Shown: positions 23,896 through 36,140 of the stretch, piece after piece
Numbering within the stretch: position 1 is the first letter of the stretch
Layout of the letters: the number at the start of each line of letters is the position of its first letter
DNA from: Delphinapterus leucas
Taxonomy: Eukaryota; Chordata; Mammalia; Artiodactyla; Monodontidae
Direction of reading: 5' to 3'
Length of the DNA stretch: 64,000 nucleotides
Assembly: GCF_002288925.2 (NCBI RefSeq)
Contig: NW_022098001.1
Location: 2,713,978-2,777,977 of the forward strand
Made by a program: the position numbers and the translations under genes
Notes under the pieces: generated by a model
What the model was told of the DNA's origin: nothing
What the model saw: the letters and a program-made list of their open reading frames with translations, nothing else
Database searches by the model: none

Positions 23896-24435
23896 AGCTT
23901 CTCTTAATTCTTTAATATGAGGTCAAATATTGACTCTTCAGGGAAACTTTCCTGAGGTCTCTATACTGTTTTGCATCCTCCCTTATTTACTGTTCTAGCT
24001 CCCTGTGCACTGTGTCTTCCCACCCCTGTTATCATACTTAACTGTGTTTGTTTTCCTGTCTGACTCTCCTCCTGATAATACTAGCATTTATTGAGTACTT
24101 ACTATGTTCCAGGTTCTGTCTACAAGGTTTACCTGTATTAACTCAGTTGATCCTCAGAACAAACTTATGAGGGTGCAACTATTATTATTCCCATTTCAAA
24201 GGAGAGGAAACTAGAGCACTGAGAGTTAAGGAAATGTCCAAATTCATAAAGCCTTAAGTCCCAGAGAGTCTGATTCCTGAGCTTGGGCTTCTAAACATTA
24301 CCCTATACTGCTTCTCTAGATCAGCTCCTAGAATTCAGGAGCAGGCTTTTATCTTATTATTGTCAACATCTAGTATACTGCCTAGAACATAGCAGGGACT
24401 TGATAAATAGTATTAAATGAATGAATAAATGAATG
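23896..24435 (+). repeat. L2 LINE 3' end, split by an inverted MIR
   Basis: L2 text runs to about 24071: 'gactcttcagggaaactttc', then 'tgaggtctctatactgtttt' and 'catacttaactgtgtttgtt'. It resumes at about 24326 with 'atctagtatactgcctagaa', then 'catagcagggacttgataaa' and the tail 'gaatgaataaatgaatgg'. The interruption is the MIR listed separately. Confidence 0.75.
24072..24325 (-). repeat. MIR SINE nested in L2
   Basis: The plus strand shows inverted MIR landmarks: 'tattgagtacttactatgtt', then 'ctgtattaactcagttgatc', then 'tattattcccatttcaaagg' and 'attaccctatactgcttctc'. Confidence 0.8.
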
Positions 24436-24639
24436 GCTACATGTTTTCTTCTTATTTTAAGTATTTTGAGTGATAGAAGACAAAAATCATCAAGATTTTA
24501 AGACTGTAAAGGACTTTAAATACTTGTCTTATTCAAGTTTGTATTTCGTACCTAGAAAAACCATGATGCATAGGGGTAAGTTCTATGTATAAGATCACCT
24601 TCATAGTTTAGCTGACATTTGTTTCTTTTTTTAGCTGAC

Positions 24640-24872
24640 TTTTTTTTTAACCTTCTACCATATGCCAGAAATTATTTCAAATGCCTTACATGTATTATCC
24701 TGTCTAATTCTCATCTGAGTGGATATTCTTATTATCTCCATTTTAGAGATGAGGAAACTGAGGCATAAAGAGGTTGTCCATGTCTCATAGTTAAGTGGCA
24801 AAGCAAGGAAAAGAACCCAGGTTGACTGGCTTCAGAATTCATGTTCTTGCCTACCACACTACATTGGCTCTC
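24640..24872 (-). repeat. MIR SINE
   Basis: Inverted MIR landmarks are well preserved: 'ccttacatgtattatcctgt', then 'cattttagagatgaggaaac', then 'tgaggcataaagaggttgtc', then 'agaacccaggttgactggct' and 'cttgcctaccacactacatt'. Confidence 0.85.
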
Positions 24873-25207
24873 ACATATCTAAATCATTGCCAGATCTAGT
24901 CCCAAGTGAATGCTAATTTCCAGAGTATCCTGTATCCATATCATGTCCATGTATTTCAAAAAATACACTTATTATAACTTAATCTCAATCTTTACATTGT
25001 CTAAATTTTATAATGCACATATGTCTTATTTGAGCTTTTTAAGTCTCTTGATCTTTAGAATATATTTTGCATGTCTACAAATATTGAGAGAAATGCTTAT
25101 GTAGCTTTTAAAGCAAACCTTTAATTTATCCTAGAGAACTTTCAATTTTTTAAAAAGGTCATTTATGAGCACCCTAAAATTGTCAGCAGCTGTACATAGA
25201 AGTTGAA

Positions 25208-25208
<1 letters not shown>

Positions 25209-25239
<31 letters not shown>

Positions 25240-25250
25240 ACACACACACA
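25209..25250. repeat. (TG)n-(CA)n inverted microsatellite
   Basis: About 14 TG units are followed directly by TACACACACACACA, so the tract is self-complementary across a junction near 25237-25240 and could extrude a hairpin. It is probably variable in length. Confidence 0.95.
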
Positions 25251-27879
25251 GGTATTTGAATTTTAGAATTCAGGGAAGATTGGGATCCATCTTACAAGAC
25301 TGCTAAGGGACTGAGAGGGAAACGTAGCTTAACGTTAATGTTTATTTTTCCTCACTCAGTATATAGCTTTCTTACTCTTTAGGTTTTACTTTGGGGGGAG
25401 GATTAGTTGATTGGTTAGTTGGTTGTGTTATGCTTGCGATTAGTTTACAGATTGTAAAAAAAAGTTCATTTAAAAGTTTTTTTTACCTTTTACTGGGGTT
25501 GTATTAAATGTATAGTTGAACAGCAGCTATAAATTATTTTTGCGGGTCCTGGCTTGTAATTCATAAGCCTTTTACTACTAAATGAACCTCCAAACTCAAG
25601 AGTCACATTTTATTCCTTTATATGTGGAGCCCCAGGTGTGATAGTCTGGTGATCACCTGTGAGATGAGCCATGTGAGCCAATAACTTCAGCTATAAATAT
25701 ATTATGTATATAACCCCTCAATTTCTAAAGTCCCCTTTGCTATCTGCTGTAAAGACTCCCTTCTGTGAGTGTATATTTTTCATACTAACACTATGACCCA
25801 GTATTTTTTTGTGTGGCTGAACCAAATTATCTAGTCAACGTTGGCTCTTCTAAGAGAGGCTTAAGGATGTTCACATTGCCTAGAGTCAATCTGTGCTGCT
25901 TCAAAGATGGTATTGAGAAGTCCTAATAGAACCAATTTCAGTTTTGGTCTTCAGCTTTTGTCTCTATTTCCTTTCTTTCTTCACAGCATTATTGCCAAGG
26001 TCACTGTCATTGTCGTTACCATCTAAAAGCATGTACTACTTATTTTTCAATTGAACAATAAAGTGCTGATAGTTTACTTAACCCCCAAGAAAATGGAATT
26101 AAACATAATCTGCATCATCTGTCCTCTTGAAGGTTTGTAGTCCAAAGCAAAGTTCTCATATGGTCATTGTACAGTTAGTGAATAGAACTTTTACCACGTA
26201 AGTGTTCTTAACTAGCAGTTCGTTTATTAAACTGGCACTTCTTGTATTTGTTTGCTGTGTTCTTCAATAAAAAAAAAATGAATACAAATCATACATCTAT
26301 TGGTTTGTTTTGAAAATAGAATGGTATCTAAAACATAGAGAAAGCACCATGTATCACCAATATACATTTATGTATGTATTTATTCATTCATTTATTTATG
26401 AAAATAGAACTATCTACAAGCAAGGTATAATTAGCATCCAGAATTTGTTGACTCCTTACAGCATACATTGGCTACAACATGTATCGCATCTGAATACAGG
26501 TTAAAAGTAACTGAATTTTGAAGGGTAGGCTTGGTAACGTTAAATCCATAATAGAGTGGGTTGTTCAAAGATTATTTTAATGTATTGACTCTAAGACACC
26601 AGTGATTGTAAGCAGTGTCATTATTTTTGGAATAAAATACTGACAATTCAACTCTGGCACCATAATTTCTTATCACTTTGATTGTGAGAGGTATCCTGAC
26701 TTGAAGTTAAAATGTGATAGGATTGTATCTCAGGCTGATCAATAGCAATAATTCAGGGATTGAGAAACACAGTCTCTTTCTTTAAGTATCTATTGTGAAT
26801 ACTGACAAGTGTTCTGCTGCTTAGGGTTTCTAAAATTATGGTACCTTTCTCTGAAAATTTAATTTAGGTTTATCCTAGTATAATTAAACATCTGAGTTTC
26901 TCAAAGTTTACCACTGAAATGCTCCTAAGTAGAGAGTATGAAACCCCAAGAGTTTGCAGATATAGTCTGAAATGATCTAGCCCAACACAAAATTTATAAA
27001 TATTAGTAAGATAGTAAGAAATATGCTAAAATATCAATTTTTAAATAGATGATAGTGCTTTTATTTACACATTTTTAAATAAAATTAATTTTCAAAAAGA
27101 TATTCCATATTCTTCCTGAGGCTTTGTGTGTTCTAGGCTTCCTGCAATATGCCTCTGAAGTCCAAGTACCCTGGGAGACTCAGGCAACAAGAGGCAATAT
27201 ATAGACTTAGCAAAGGATCTTCATGATTTTTGATTACCCCCCAAAATCTGACAAAAGGCCAAAATACTCACTATAGAGTATTAACATACATTTTCTGCAT
27301 TGGACTCCATTCCAGGCAATGCCTTCCTGTGAAGAGTTATGTCTATTAGGATTTAACTGAAAATTATATCTAAATGAGAGAAAACTGGAATTGCCTTGCT
27401 TGATCATAAAAATCTCCTGTAATTGAATTGAATGTTAGTTTCCCTCCCTACCCCCGTGTGCATTAGTCACGCAGCGAGTTGACTAGCACACAGTGTTCTC
27501 TGCATGTCTTTCGTATGTGTGTTGCAGAAATGTTTCTTTAGAAAGCCTTTCATTTTCTAGCGAGGATTTAAACTGACACTAGGTAAAAACCGTGGCATAG
27601 TTACATCAAGATCTGCAGTTGTTCATTTGTCCAACAGCAGAGAAGTGCTCACTCATCATACACAGATGTTACATACACAGAGTCGTAATTTGCTTGTTCA
27701 GTCTATTTTGTGAGATACTAATCCTATTTCAGTGTTAGTTTTCTTCACAACATCCAAATAGGCAAGCAGTAACCCTTTTTTATGCATCCAAAGACATGTT
27801 CTGTACATACATCTCCTGCTTAAATTTTCTCACCCCTGATCCCACCCCCAACCTGATCCCCATTCCTCAACCTTCACAG

Positions 27880-27906
27880 CCCCCCCCCCCCCCGCCAAAA
27901 AAAAAA
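27880..27906. repeat. Poly-C / poly-A junction
   Basis: A run of about 14 C is followed by GCC and about 10 A. It is a low-complexity site prone to slippage and sequencing error. Confidence 0.95.
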
Positions 27907-28810
27907 GTTTGGGAATATCTACATGCTGTAGAATATGCTTCTAGATACAGAATTTAAAATAAGCCCTGTACATTCCACCACATGTTGGAATTGTTGAACA
28001 AGTCTACTTAGAGGATCACTGGTGTGTTTTATCAAACTCATACTGTGAAAGGCTCAGATGTGTCCTTGTCCCTTGAATGGAAGCATAACACAGACCTGAA
28101 TGTCCAAAACAAAGTAGTGAAATTATGGTGATGCTTTCTGCATGTTTTCATAGGGCAGGTCAAATCTGCTGAAAATTACTTTGATTCCATGAAATTTATG
28201 ACAAGTTTTTAGCACTTAACAAACAGTCCTTTGTTCTTAGTTCATTTATTTCTAAAGCAAAGGGCAGAAAATTGAAAATGAGTTTTAGAGTAAATTTGCA
28301 CTTTCATTCAATTCCCTGTACTGTTTATTCGATGTGTCTTTGGAGTCTGCGTTTTTTTTTTTTCCTACTACAATGGCATTCTGGAAAGGCAGTTGAGCAT
28401 GTTTTAAAAGGTCTAAGACTATACACGAGAAATAACTTATTTGTGCAAACTGGTTTGACCATGCAACCAAACAGCCTAAAGCTCATATTAGTTAAAGTGA
28501 CAGTGATCATCTTTGGGTTATGAATACCGAAGCTGTTGTAAACATTGGTAGTAGGGCACAGTGGGTTTTCTTATTCATGCCCAGTTCCCACATACTATGG
28601 GTTGAATTCTAATCAAATTTTCATTTTGTTCTACTGTCTGAAAAATTTTTTACTTAATTAAAATATTTTGTACTGTATTCCCATGTAGTTGCTGGGCACA
28701 TGGACAGGTTTGCTCTTTGAATATGAAATGAAGCCAAAGATTACTTCATAGGAGATTTAAAAAAAGAGAGTTTGGAAAGCCAGGACACAGAGATATACAT
28801 ATCTAGAGCT

Positions 28811-28852
28811 CTTAGAATAAATGCTAATAATAAATACTTAGAATAAATGCTC
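28811..28852. repeat. Short tandem duplication
   Basis: CTTAGAATAAATGCT occurs at 28811-28825 and again at 28838-28852, a 27-bp unit repeated about 1.5 times. Confidence 0.8.
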
Positions 28853-28885
28853 TGATCATTTAAAAAAATAGAAACTTACTGAAGA

Positions 28886-29112
28886 GATGGCAAATTTTCT
28901 TGGAGTTATGAACACTAGCTTTGAAGTTTGACTATCCTGGGTTTGAACTTGCTAACTATGTGATTTTCTGTTAGTTACTTCACCCTTTGGGCCCTTAATT
29001 TTGTCATATATAAAAGGAGGATAATAAAATTTATTTCATAGGGTTATTGGGAAGATTAAGCGAGATAATTCATGCAAGGCAATTAACATGATATTAAGCC
29101 TCCTGGATCCAT
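28886..29112 (+). repeat. MIR SINE
   Basis: It reads 'gaacactagctttgaagttt', then 'gactatcctgggtttgaact', then 'taaaaggaggataataaaat' and 'atagggttattgggaagatt', in MIR order. Confidence 0.8.
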
Positions 29113-30014
29113 GTTCAATGTGTTCAATATTTATTTAGTGAGAAGGCAGAGAATCTGAAATTTTATAGAAAAGAATTCACCTTCTTTTTTCAAATTTATA
29201 ATAAGGGACATATTGCTGCACGAAACATAGCATTTTGATGCATTTGGATTTTTCTTTTAATACTACTTTCTCCTTTGATACAATTAGTTATTTTCACTCA
29301 CCAGAATAGATATTATATACTAGATATAGTTGCAAAGTCTTGTTCAATATGTTTTAAAATTATTTTTTTTCGTTTTAGTTTAGAAAATATTTTATACTTT
29401 ATGATATTTCTACTTTTTGATTAGAAGCATTTCTAACCTATAATTAGGTCAAAGAACTCAGACTTTCTTTTGACATGGACAATTCTAAGAACTTCTGATG
29501 AGTTTAAGTTTATTAAAGTCACAGTGCAAATTCACAAGTCAGATTTTCTATTAGCAGTTTTTCTGTAATACATTGAAACAGACAAATGGCAGTTAATGGA
29601 ATTGCAAAGATAAATAAACTCATTGTTTATTCTTGTTTACATCCTGCATGTTAGAATTCAACATAAAATATTCAAGTCCAAAAGGCCAGTTAGCAGACCA
29701 CTGTAATTAATGTCAAACATCAGTCAAATCTTGTTTATCAGTACATACTGGAATTTCAGCTATAGATGGACAAGAACTGTTCTAATCCCAACTTGGCCTT
29801 CAGTTGCAGAAACTTGCAAGTAATTATTGGATACAACAGAATGTTGTATTGATTCTTCTATTTTATTTTTTGGTTTCACGATCAGTATGAACATAACTTT
29901 ATATTAAAAGTAGCTTTTATAGATAAAGAAGGAGATGAAATAGATATAATTACTAATTCACTTCCACCTACAGAGTTATTGTCCTAAAAAAATTCCTGTA
30001 TTTTTTCCACTCTT

Positions 30015-30016
<2 letters not shown>
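29113..30016. other. Unannotated AT-rich stretch
   Basis: Nothing recognised. Confidence 0.4.

Positions 30017-30050
<34 letters not shown>
30017..30050. repeat. (TG)n microsatellite
   Basis: About 16 uninterrupted TG units. Confidence 0.95.
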
Positions 30051-30051
<1 letters not shown>

Positions 30052-31341
30052 TTGTAATTTCCTAAATCCTGAACTTCTGGGGAGGCATACTGAATGATTT
30101 AAACTTCAGACAGTGACGTAGATTACTTTCTTCTGGTAAAGAGACTTATCCACATATTAAGTTGACTAAGACTGTGAGATATAAACAACTCAGCTGGCTG
30201 CTTTTAGGTTTAGTGGTAGATCTGGCAGTTATACTTTGCAAGTTATCTCTTGGAAAAGAGAGATTGGGGTTAGCAAAAATCTATTTATTATTTTAAATTT
30301 TGTTTACTGGAACTAATTTGGAGTAGCCTCAATTTTCACCTTAGCAACCACAAAGCAGTCTCATATGGAAATCTGAGTGAATTGATAGTCATATTACAGT
30401 GTATTCCAGTGATGTTTAATTACCCTTAAAATGGCAGCTTGGTTAGTTGGTTGACTACTCCACACATTAGCATAACTTTGTTGACTATTACTATTATAGT
30501 ATAGTAAATATTATGGTCATTATCATTATTTCCAAATAAGGGTAAGACACATAAGCATGCATGTGACAGTTATATTCTTCTGCCATCTCTACATTAGATT
30601 TTTGGAAGCATCTTAGGGATTTCAGACTTGTGAATACAAGTCTATGCATTGTTCTGTATGTACATCATTATTGTATAATATACAACCTAATATAGAATAT
30701 GTGTGATAAGTATTATTGAGTAGACTCTGTTATTATCTGTTGCACTAGTAAAGTTATGATACCAACAATATAGTTGCATTCATAAAAATGAAATATCATG
30801 ATACAACTCTATTATATTGAGGAAAAATTATAATTTGAGGCACACCTCCCACTGCCTACAAACCAAAGTAATTTTCATCATAAAAATATTGCTTTATTAA
30901 ATGCTGTCTTAATCAAACTTCTGAGAAAGTAGGATGTTCAAAATATGTGTAATTCAGAGATTTGCTTTTTGTTTTTTACATTTGTATCTCTAGGTTTTAT
31001 ATTTCCATTTTTTAAAATTAAATGTTATATACACTTTGAGTTTTGTATTTTGGAAAAATTCCATGAAAATGGTAGGCCACATTTAACATTTTTATTTCCA
31101 GGCCTTGAGAAAAATTATACAAGCAAGTTTGTTGTGTGTTTCACCTTCTCCTCTGCTCAGTGTTGTGTATAGTGATTTATCTTGTTTGTGGAAACTGCAA
31201 ACATTTGGGAGCATTTTGGGGAAGATACTGGGTTAGATAGCTAAAAGTTCAAGTTCAGAGATTTAAGTAAATTTGTACTTTGAATCAATATATGACTTTT
31301 AGTCATCCATAAATGATTTAAAAGAGAAGTCAAAACACTTA
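30051..31341. other. Unannotated stretch, 1.3 kb
   Basis: Nothing recognised. The 75-codon frame at 30945-31172 has no domain. Confidence 0.4.
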
Positions 31342-31425
31342 GGACCTTCTCTATAGCTCAGTTTTTAGAACAGGACTTTTGACTTGAGATGCTTTTTATT
31401 CAGGCCTTGAACCCAGAATACCACC
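31342..31425 (+). pseudogene. Possible tRNA-Lys-like relic
   Basis: The stretch contains ATAGCTCAGTTTTTAGA, which resembles the D-arm and Pol III A-box of tRNA-Lys. It is followed by GGACTTTTGACTTGAG, like its anticodon arm with TTT, and then CAGGCCTTGAACCC, a poor match to the T-arm and B-box. The spacing between anticodon arm and T-arm is about 10 bases too long and the acceptor ends do not obviously pair. If real it is a decayed tRNA pseudogene or the head of an ancient tRNA-derived SINE, not a working tRNA. Confidence 0.3.
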
Positions 31426-31430
31426 GAGCA

Positions 31431-33869
31431 TAGAGTTTCTTTTTAAAGAGAAATATGCATGTGGAATGTTGTTGCTACAGAGAAGATTATGCAAACATCT
31501 CAACTTTGCTCAAGACATCCAAGTTCACAGAAAACTATTTGTGACTTCAACCGCTACCCCGCTTTCTGTTTTAATGTTGATCAAATGATGTTTGGTTGAC
31601 CTAATTATAACAGCACGAATAACATTTTTGAACCTAAGATTTTTTTTTTACTTCAGTTCACTTGAAGTAAAGGCATAGTGTACCCCATTTTTAATACAGT
31701 GATGCTGCTCTCCCATCAGCTGATGTGCTGATGCACACACCAGGTCTCAGGGGTACTTTCCACATGGTGGGCAGGAAACCAATGAAGATCAGCTTTCTGA
31801 CTTCTTGTTCTTCATTCCAATTCCAAAGTCATGAACTTTGGGTCTTTCTAAGGCTGTTTCTATGCTTGAAAATGTTGACAAAAGAAACTAATGAGGAGGG
31901 AGGTTCTCCAACCAGATTCTTTCTTGAAGACAAAAGCCTTGATTGAGAGTTTAGTTAGGCCCCACTGCCTCTCTTATTGGAGGTATTTTATTGCAAGTTT
32001 GGCCACAAAGGTGGGTAACGGATATTTAACAACAACCATACCCAAATTGGAAACTTTGCCCACAGTGACTCATGAGGACAGGGCAGGAATTACCATAAAT
32101 GTCTGTTTTCTTATTAATGAAATCTCCTTTTGAAACACTGTGCCCCATTCAAAACACAAGTTGGTTCACCAAGGTGCATGATGCAAACACTTTTGTATTA
32201 CTTTGACTTTCATTCATAGAATGGAAAGCCAGAGTTAAAACCACTTACGCATCACATTGCTTGGGATTTCGGTGATAGTTATTAATCATAGGATGTGGGA
32301 AAACAGGAGATACTTCCTGGAAATGTAAGCAGAGAATTCAGTTAAGACATTTAGCAAGTGACTCGATATGTTAGAGTTTGTCACTTATTAGTTGAATATA
32401 TGAGACAGCTTCATGTAAAATTAGAAGAATACTGACATGTAAATTTAAACTATAAACTAAAGAAGTATGCTACAACTTCCAAATGTTATTTATAAGTAAA
32501 GGTACAGAAAACAATTTTCTACATTCCTGAACTATTCACATAGAGACAGAGAAAGGACCTGCTCTGCAATGAACTTATTTTGAACCAAAAAAGTCCTTTG
32601 TTAAAGCCATTCTGCTATCTTTCCTAATCATACAATCTTAGTAAAAGGGAAAGAGGCTACACAGTGCCGGTAGCAAGACATCTGGGAGCTATTTTTAGGT
32701 TGAGTAAAAGCTTTGGAGGGAGTATTTTGAGAAGGTGGGTAGAGAGAAAGACATATGGGAGCCAAAGGTCAGTGGAAGGAAGGTCAGGAAGAGTGGAACC
32801 TATTTCCAAACCACTTCATTTTACAAGCACAGGCAATGTTTTGGGAAAGTACACCTAGACATTTACACCTCTCAGATGGTCCTCCTATTGTATGTTCTTT
32901 GCTTTCTCAACAAAAACACACAAATGTATTTTTACAGACCACTTTAACAGTAGTGTAGATGTATTTGTTTGCTTTAAAGACAGAAAAATAAATATTACAT
33001 TGAATTAAAGAGCCAGAAAATTAGGCAAGTGAGATTTGTGGGGGAAACCTGACATTTCCATCCTGAATTTGAGCCCCTCCAGAGTAATAAATTAGATACT
33101 CAGGGTTGTACACTATATCTCAATCCATTAGTGTATTGTTTAGGCTGGTTAACAAAATATGTAGTACTTATTTGGAGTAGAAGATGCACTACTTCCAACT
33201 TAGAGTGTACTTCTCTAATCTATTCCTATACATGTAGAAAGACATATATAGATATCAGTTTGCTCTAATGACTAAAAAAATAAATAGTTGAAAATTTATA
33301 TCAAGGCATCTATAACACTAACAGATACTCAGAAGTGAGGGAAAGCTGGCTCAAAACTTTCTCTAAATGACTTGTCTTGAAATTGATTTCTATTGTAACA
33401 AACAGAATAGTCAGTCTTGTCCAGTAGAAAAGAGGATGTAAATGGTGCTGATAACGTCTCATAAGCCTAGTCACTCGCCACAAAACTCCTTCTCAACTAT
33501 TTTATTATTTAGGCTATTTAAGGTCACTCAAGTACATCTATTAAAAAAAATAATAATAAAGGATGGGATTGTCGACCACACTGTATAAGTAACATGTTAT
33601 GCTCAGTTCTTTGGAATACACCACCAGTGAAGCAAAGAGCAGAAGGAAGATGAAGGGGAGTTGGACTTTAGGCAGTTGTTTTCATTTCAGTTAATGACTC
33701 AGAGTTTATCAGTGGAAAATTAGAAAGTACACATATAGGCTAACAGAAATACATCTCATCTGCTATGTTGCAGAGATAAACAGAGACATTTTTCACATCT
33801 TTTAAATAAACTTCCTCAGATTCTTTTTCTTTAGAAAAGTATGAATTCCAAAAATAGGGTCATTCTATA
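31431..33869. other. Unannotated stretch, 2.4 kb
   Basis: No recognised repeat, exon or RNA. Overlapping frames of 63-80 codons at 31725-32133 and 32664-32958 have no supporting features. Confidence 0.4.
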
Positions 33870-34160
33870 TATGGTGTTTCAAGATCTGTTTTCTTGTCAC
33901 AACAGTATGTTGTGTACATCTTTTCATGTCAAGAAATGTACTTTGCCATCTCATTGTAATACCCAGTTAGAATTCAGTTATTTAAATGTACTTCACTTTA
34001 CCTAATCATTTCCTGTTGAACATATAGATTTCTAACCATTTTTAATATAATAGTATTGCAATGAACATCTTTGTAAATTAATTTCTGTACCTATTCTTAA
34101 TTATTTTTTGTCAACATTTTTGGAAGTTGAATTTCTGGATCAAAGGTTATATACAGAGAT
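33870..34160 (-). repeat. Old L1 (L1M) ORF2 3' fragment
   Basis: The plus strand reads 'catcttttcatgtcaagaaa', then 'tagtattgcaatgaacatct' and 'ttgaatttctggatcaaagg'. This is the reverse complement of the L1M ORF2 C-terminal segment also seen at 14443. Confidence 0.6.
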
Positions 34161-34489
34161 CCAAAGACCTCTTCAGACAATCTGTAGCAAATTAATGAAT
34201 ACTCACGTTAGCATTATGTGAGTGACCACTCCTCAAGAAGCAGAAACACACACCATACAGTTTTTCAAGCCTTGGGCACCATTATTTAAAAATGCACTAA
34301 GCCTGTGTCCTTCTGGGATATAAAGTAAAGTTATAGTAAATTTCTCCCAATGCAACCAATTCCAGTAAGAGAAAATAGGCTTATAAATTCTGTATCATAA
34401 TTTATTTATTAAACATTTTCAAAATGTCTAGTGTATGTTTAGAGAAGATTTGGTGAGTGAAGATTTCCACAAGGAAGGCTAAGAACAGA
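34161..34489. other. Unannotated stretch
   Basis: Nothing recognised. Confidence 0.4.
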
Positions 34490-34712
34490 ACCAGTATTTA
34501 TTGGGCCTGTACTATGTGTCAAATTTATTTAATCTAATTAAATCCTTACAAACACCCAACAAATAAAAAAATATTCTCTCCATTTCTGAGATGGGAAGCT
34601 AAAGCTCTTGGAGTTTGGGGAGTTTATACAGGTTCACAGAGTTAGCCCAAGCTAAGATGGAATGGGAATCTAATCTGTTTAGCTTGATGGTCCATGATCT
34701 ATCCATAAGACC
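34490..34712 (-). repeat. MIR SINE
   Basis: Inverted MIR wording: 'tattgggcctgtactatgtg', then 'ttaatctaattaaatcctta', then 'atttctgagatgggaagcta' and 'gcttgatggtccatgatcta'. Confidence 0.65.
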
Positions 34713-36008
34713 TTAATTGTGAAGAATAGGAGCAAATTTCATTGCTTATTACATTGTCTTTAGTTTCATTTTTTACTTAAGGGCAAGAAAATTTGGTATA
34801 CATCTCTATCCATGGGAAATAGTGGAATATATATTATATAAAATATGATGTATTATGGTAGTCACTATGTTGGAATACTTGTTGATTTTGTCTTAATGTT
34901 AATGTCCTATTTTATTCTATTCATTCTAAAAAGAACTTGATGTAGCTAAGGTATACAGACACACACACATACATATATGTATATATGTAAATATGCACAT
35001 ATATACATATTAAGTATAAAATAAAAATTTGGGAATTAGGTAAACAGAAAATAAAGATAGGAAGATAGAATCAGCATGGTAAAATACACACTACTATATA
35101 GTCCTTTAAAATTGCTAGTGATGAATCAAAAATTAGACTAAATTTTCTGGCAGCCAAAGATAAGGGGAAGCACACCAGGTATAAGAATTTAGGAATTCAG
35201 GAGAAACACATTTTCCCTGATACTCTCAGGTCATTGATCTAAAATCAAAGATCTTCCCTTCTTGCTTAACAATGGATGGTCATAGGCATAGGGTGAATTC
35301 CTCAATAGTATCCCTGTTATGATGAGATTTTCATGTCTATTTCCTCATTAGAATGCCCCAATCAGAACCTCTCACAAATCATTGTTCAGATGATTGATAA
35401 AATAACAAGTTCCATGTTTAAAGGAGTCACCCATTTCAGTCACTTTGAGAAAATGTGAAATGAATAAATGTTACCATATATAGATCTATAGTACTAAGGT
35501 ATTTACAGTGTTGTTAACAATGAACCAGAATCTTCTATTGGTAAAAGCTCTTTCCTCATTATAAAGCTCAATATCTGTTAAAGCTTAGCTCTTTTAAGGC
35601 CAGGGTATACTTTGAAAAGTATTGTGTCTAATATCATAAGGTTAAAAAAATGTGTGTGTGTAGTTGCAAGTGTTAAGTTTTGGGAGAACACTGTCTCATT
35701 TTTAATTTCTTTCATACACCTGTACTTTATGTACAGTCAATGCTCAGTTGATATCTACTGTTGGCAATTATTAGTTTGGAAACAGATGGTAGGAAACAGT
35801 TAATGCAAATCCTAGAAGTGTTTTATTTTTTTTAATTTAAGAAATACACATACAAAGACAGCTTCATTTGCCCTAATTAGAGGTAGGACCATACAAAGTG
35901 AGGACAGCAATTACATCTTGTCAGATATTTTTTACCTAAATGAGGCATGACTTGAAATAAAAGGATCATGGTGCATTTACAGAATATTCTAGCACATATG
36001 CAAAAGGA
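34713..36008. other. Unannotated AT-rich stretch
   Basis: Nothing recognised apart from the microsatellite at 34958-35010. Confidence 0.4.
34958..35010. repeat. Mixed CA/TA microsatellite
   Basis: An ACACAC tract runs into imperfect TATATG/CATATA repeats with local inverted symmetry. Confidence 0.85.
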
Positions 36009-36009
36009 G

Positions 36010-36140
36010 TCATAAATTTCCTCATCTGTAATATGATACTGACTGCATGGTGTGATTGTGGTGATTAAACAAAGTAAATCAAGGGAAAGCAATTAGCAGA
36101 GTGTCTAGCAGAGTTAGTGCTTAATAAATATGATTTATTC
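36010..36140 (+). repeat. MIR SINE 3' half
   Basis: It reads 'aaatttcctcatctgtaata', then 'gtgattgtggtgattaaaca' and 'tgtctagcagagttagtgct', then taataaatatg. Confidence 0.65.

Larger units (their letters stand above)
25251..28885. other. 3.6-kb stretch almost free of recognisable repeats
   Basis: Apart from short homopolymers, including the poly-C at 27880, I recognise no mobile element, exon or RNA. The frames on both strands are 61-83 codons and show no motif. Confidence 0.4.
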
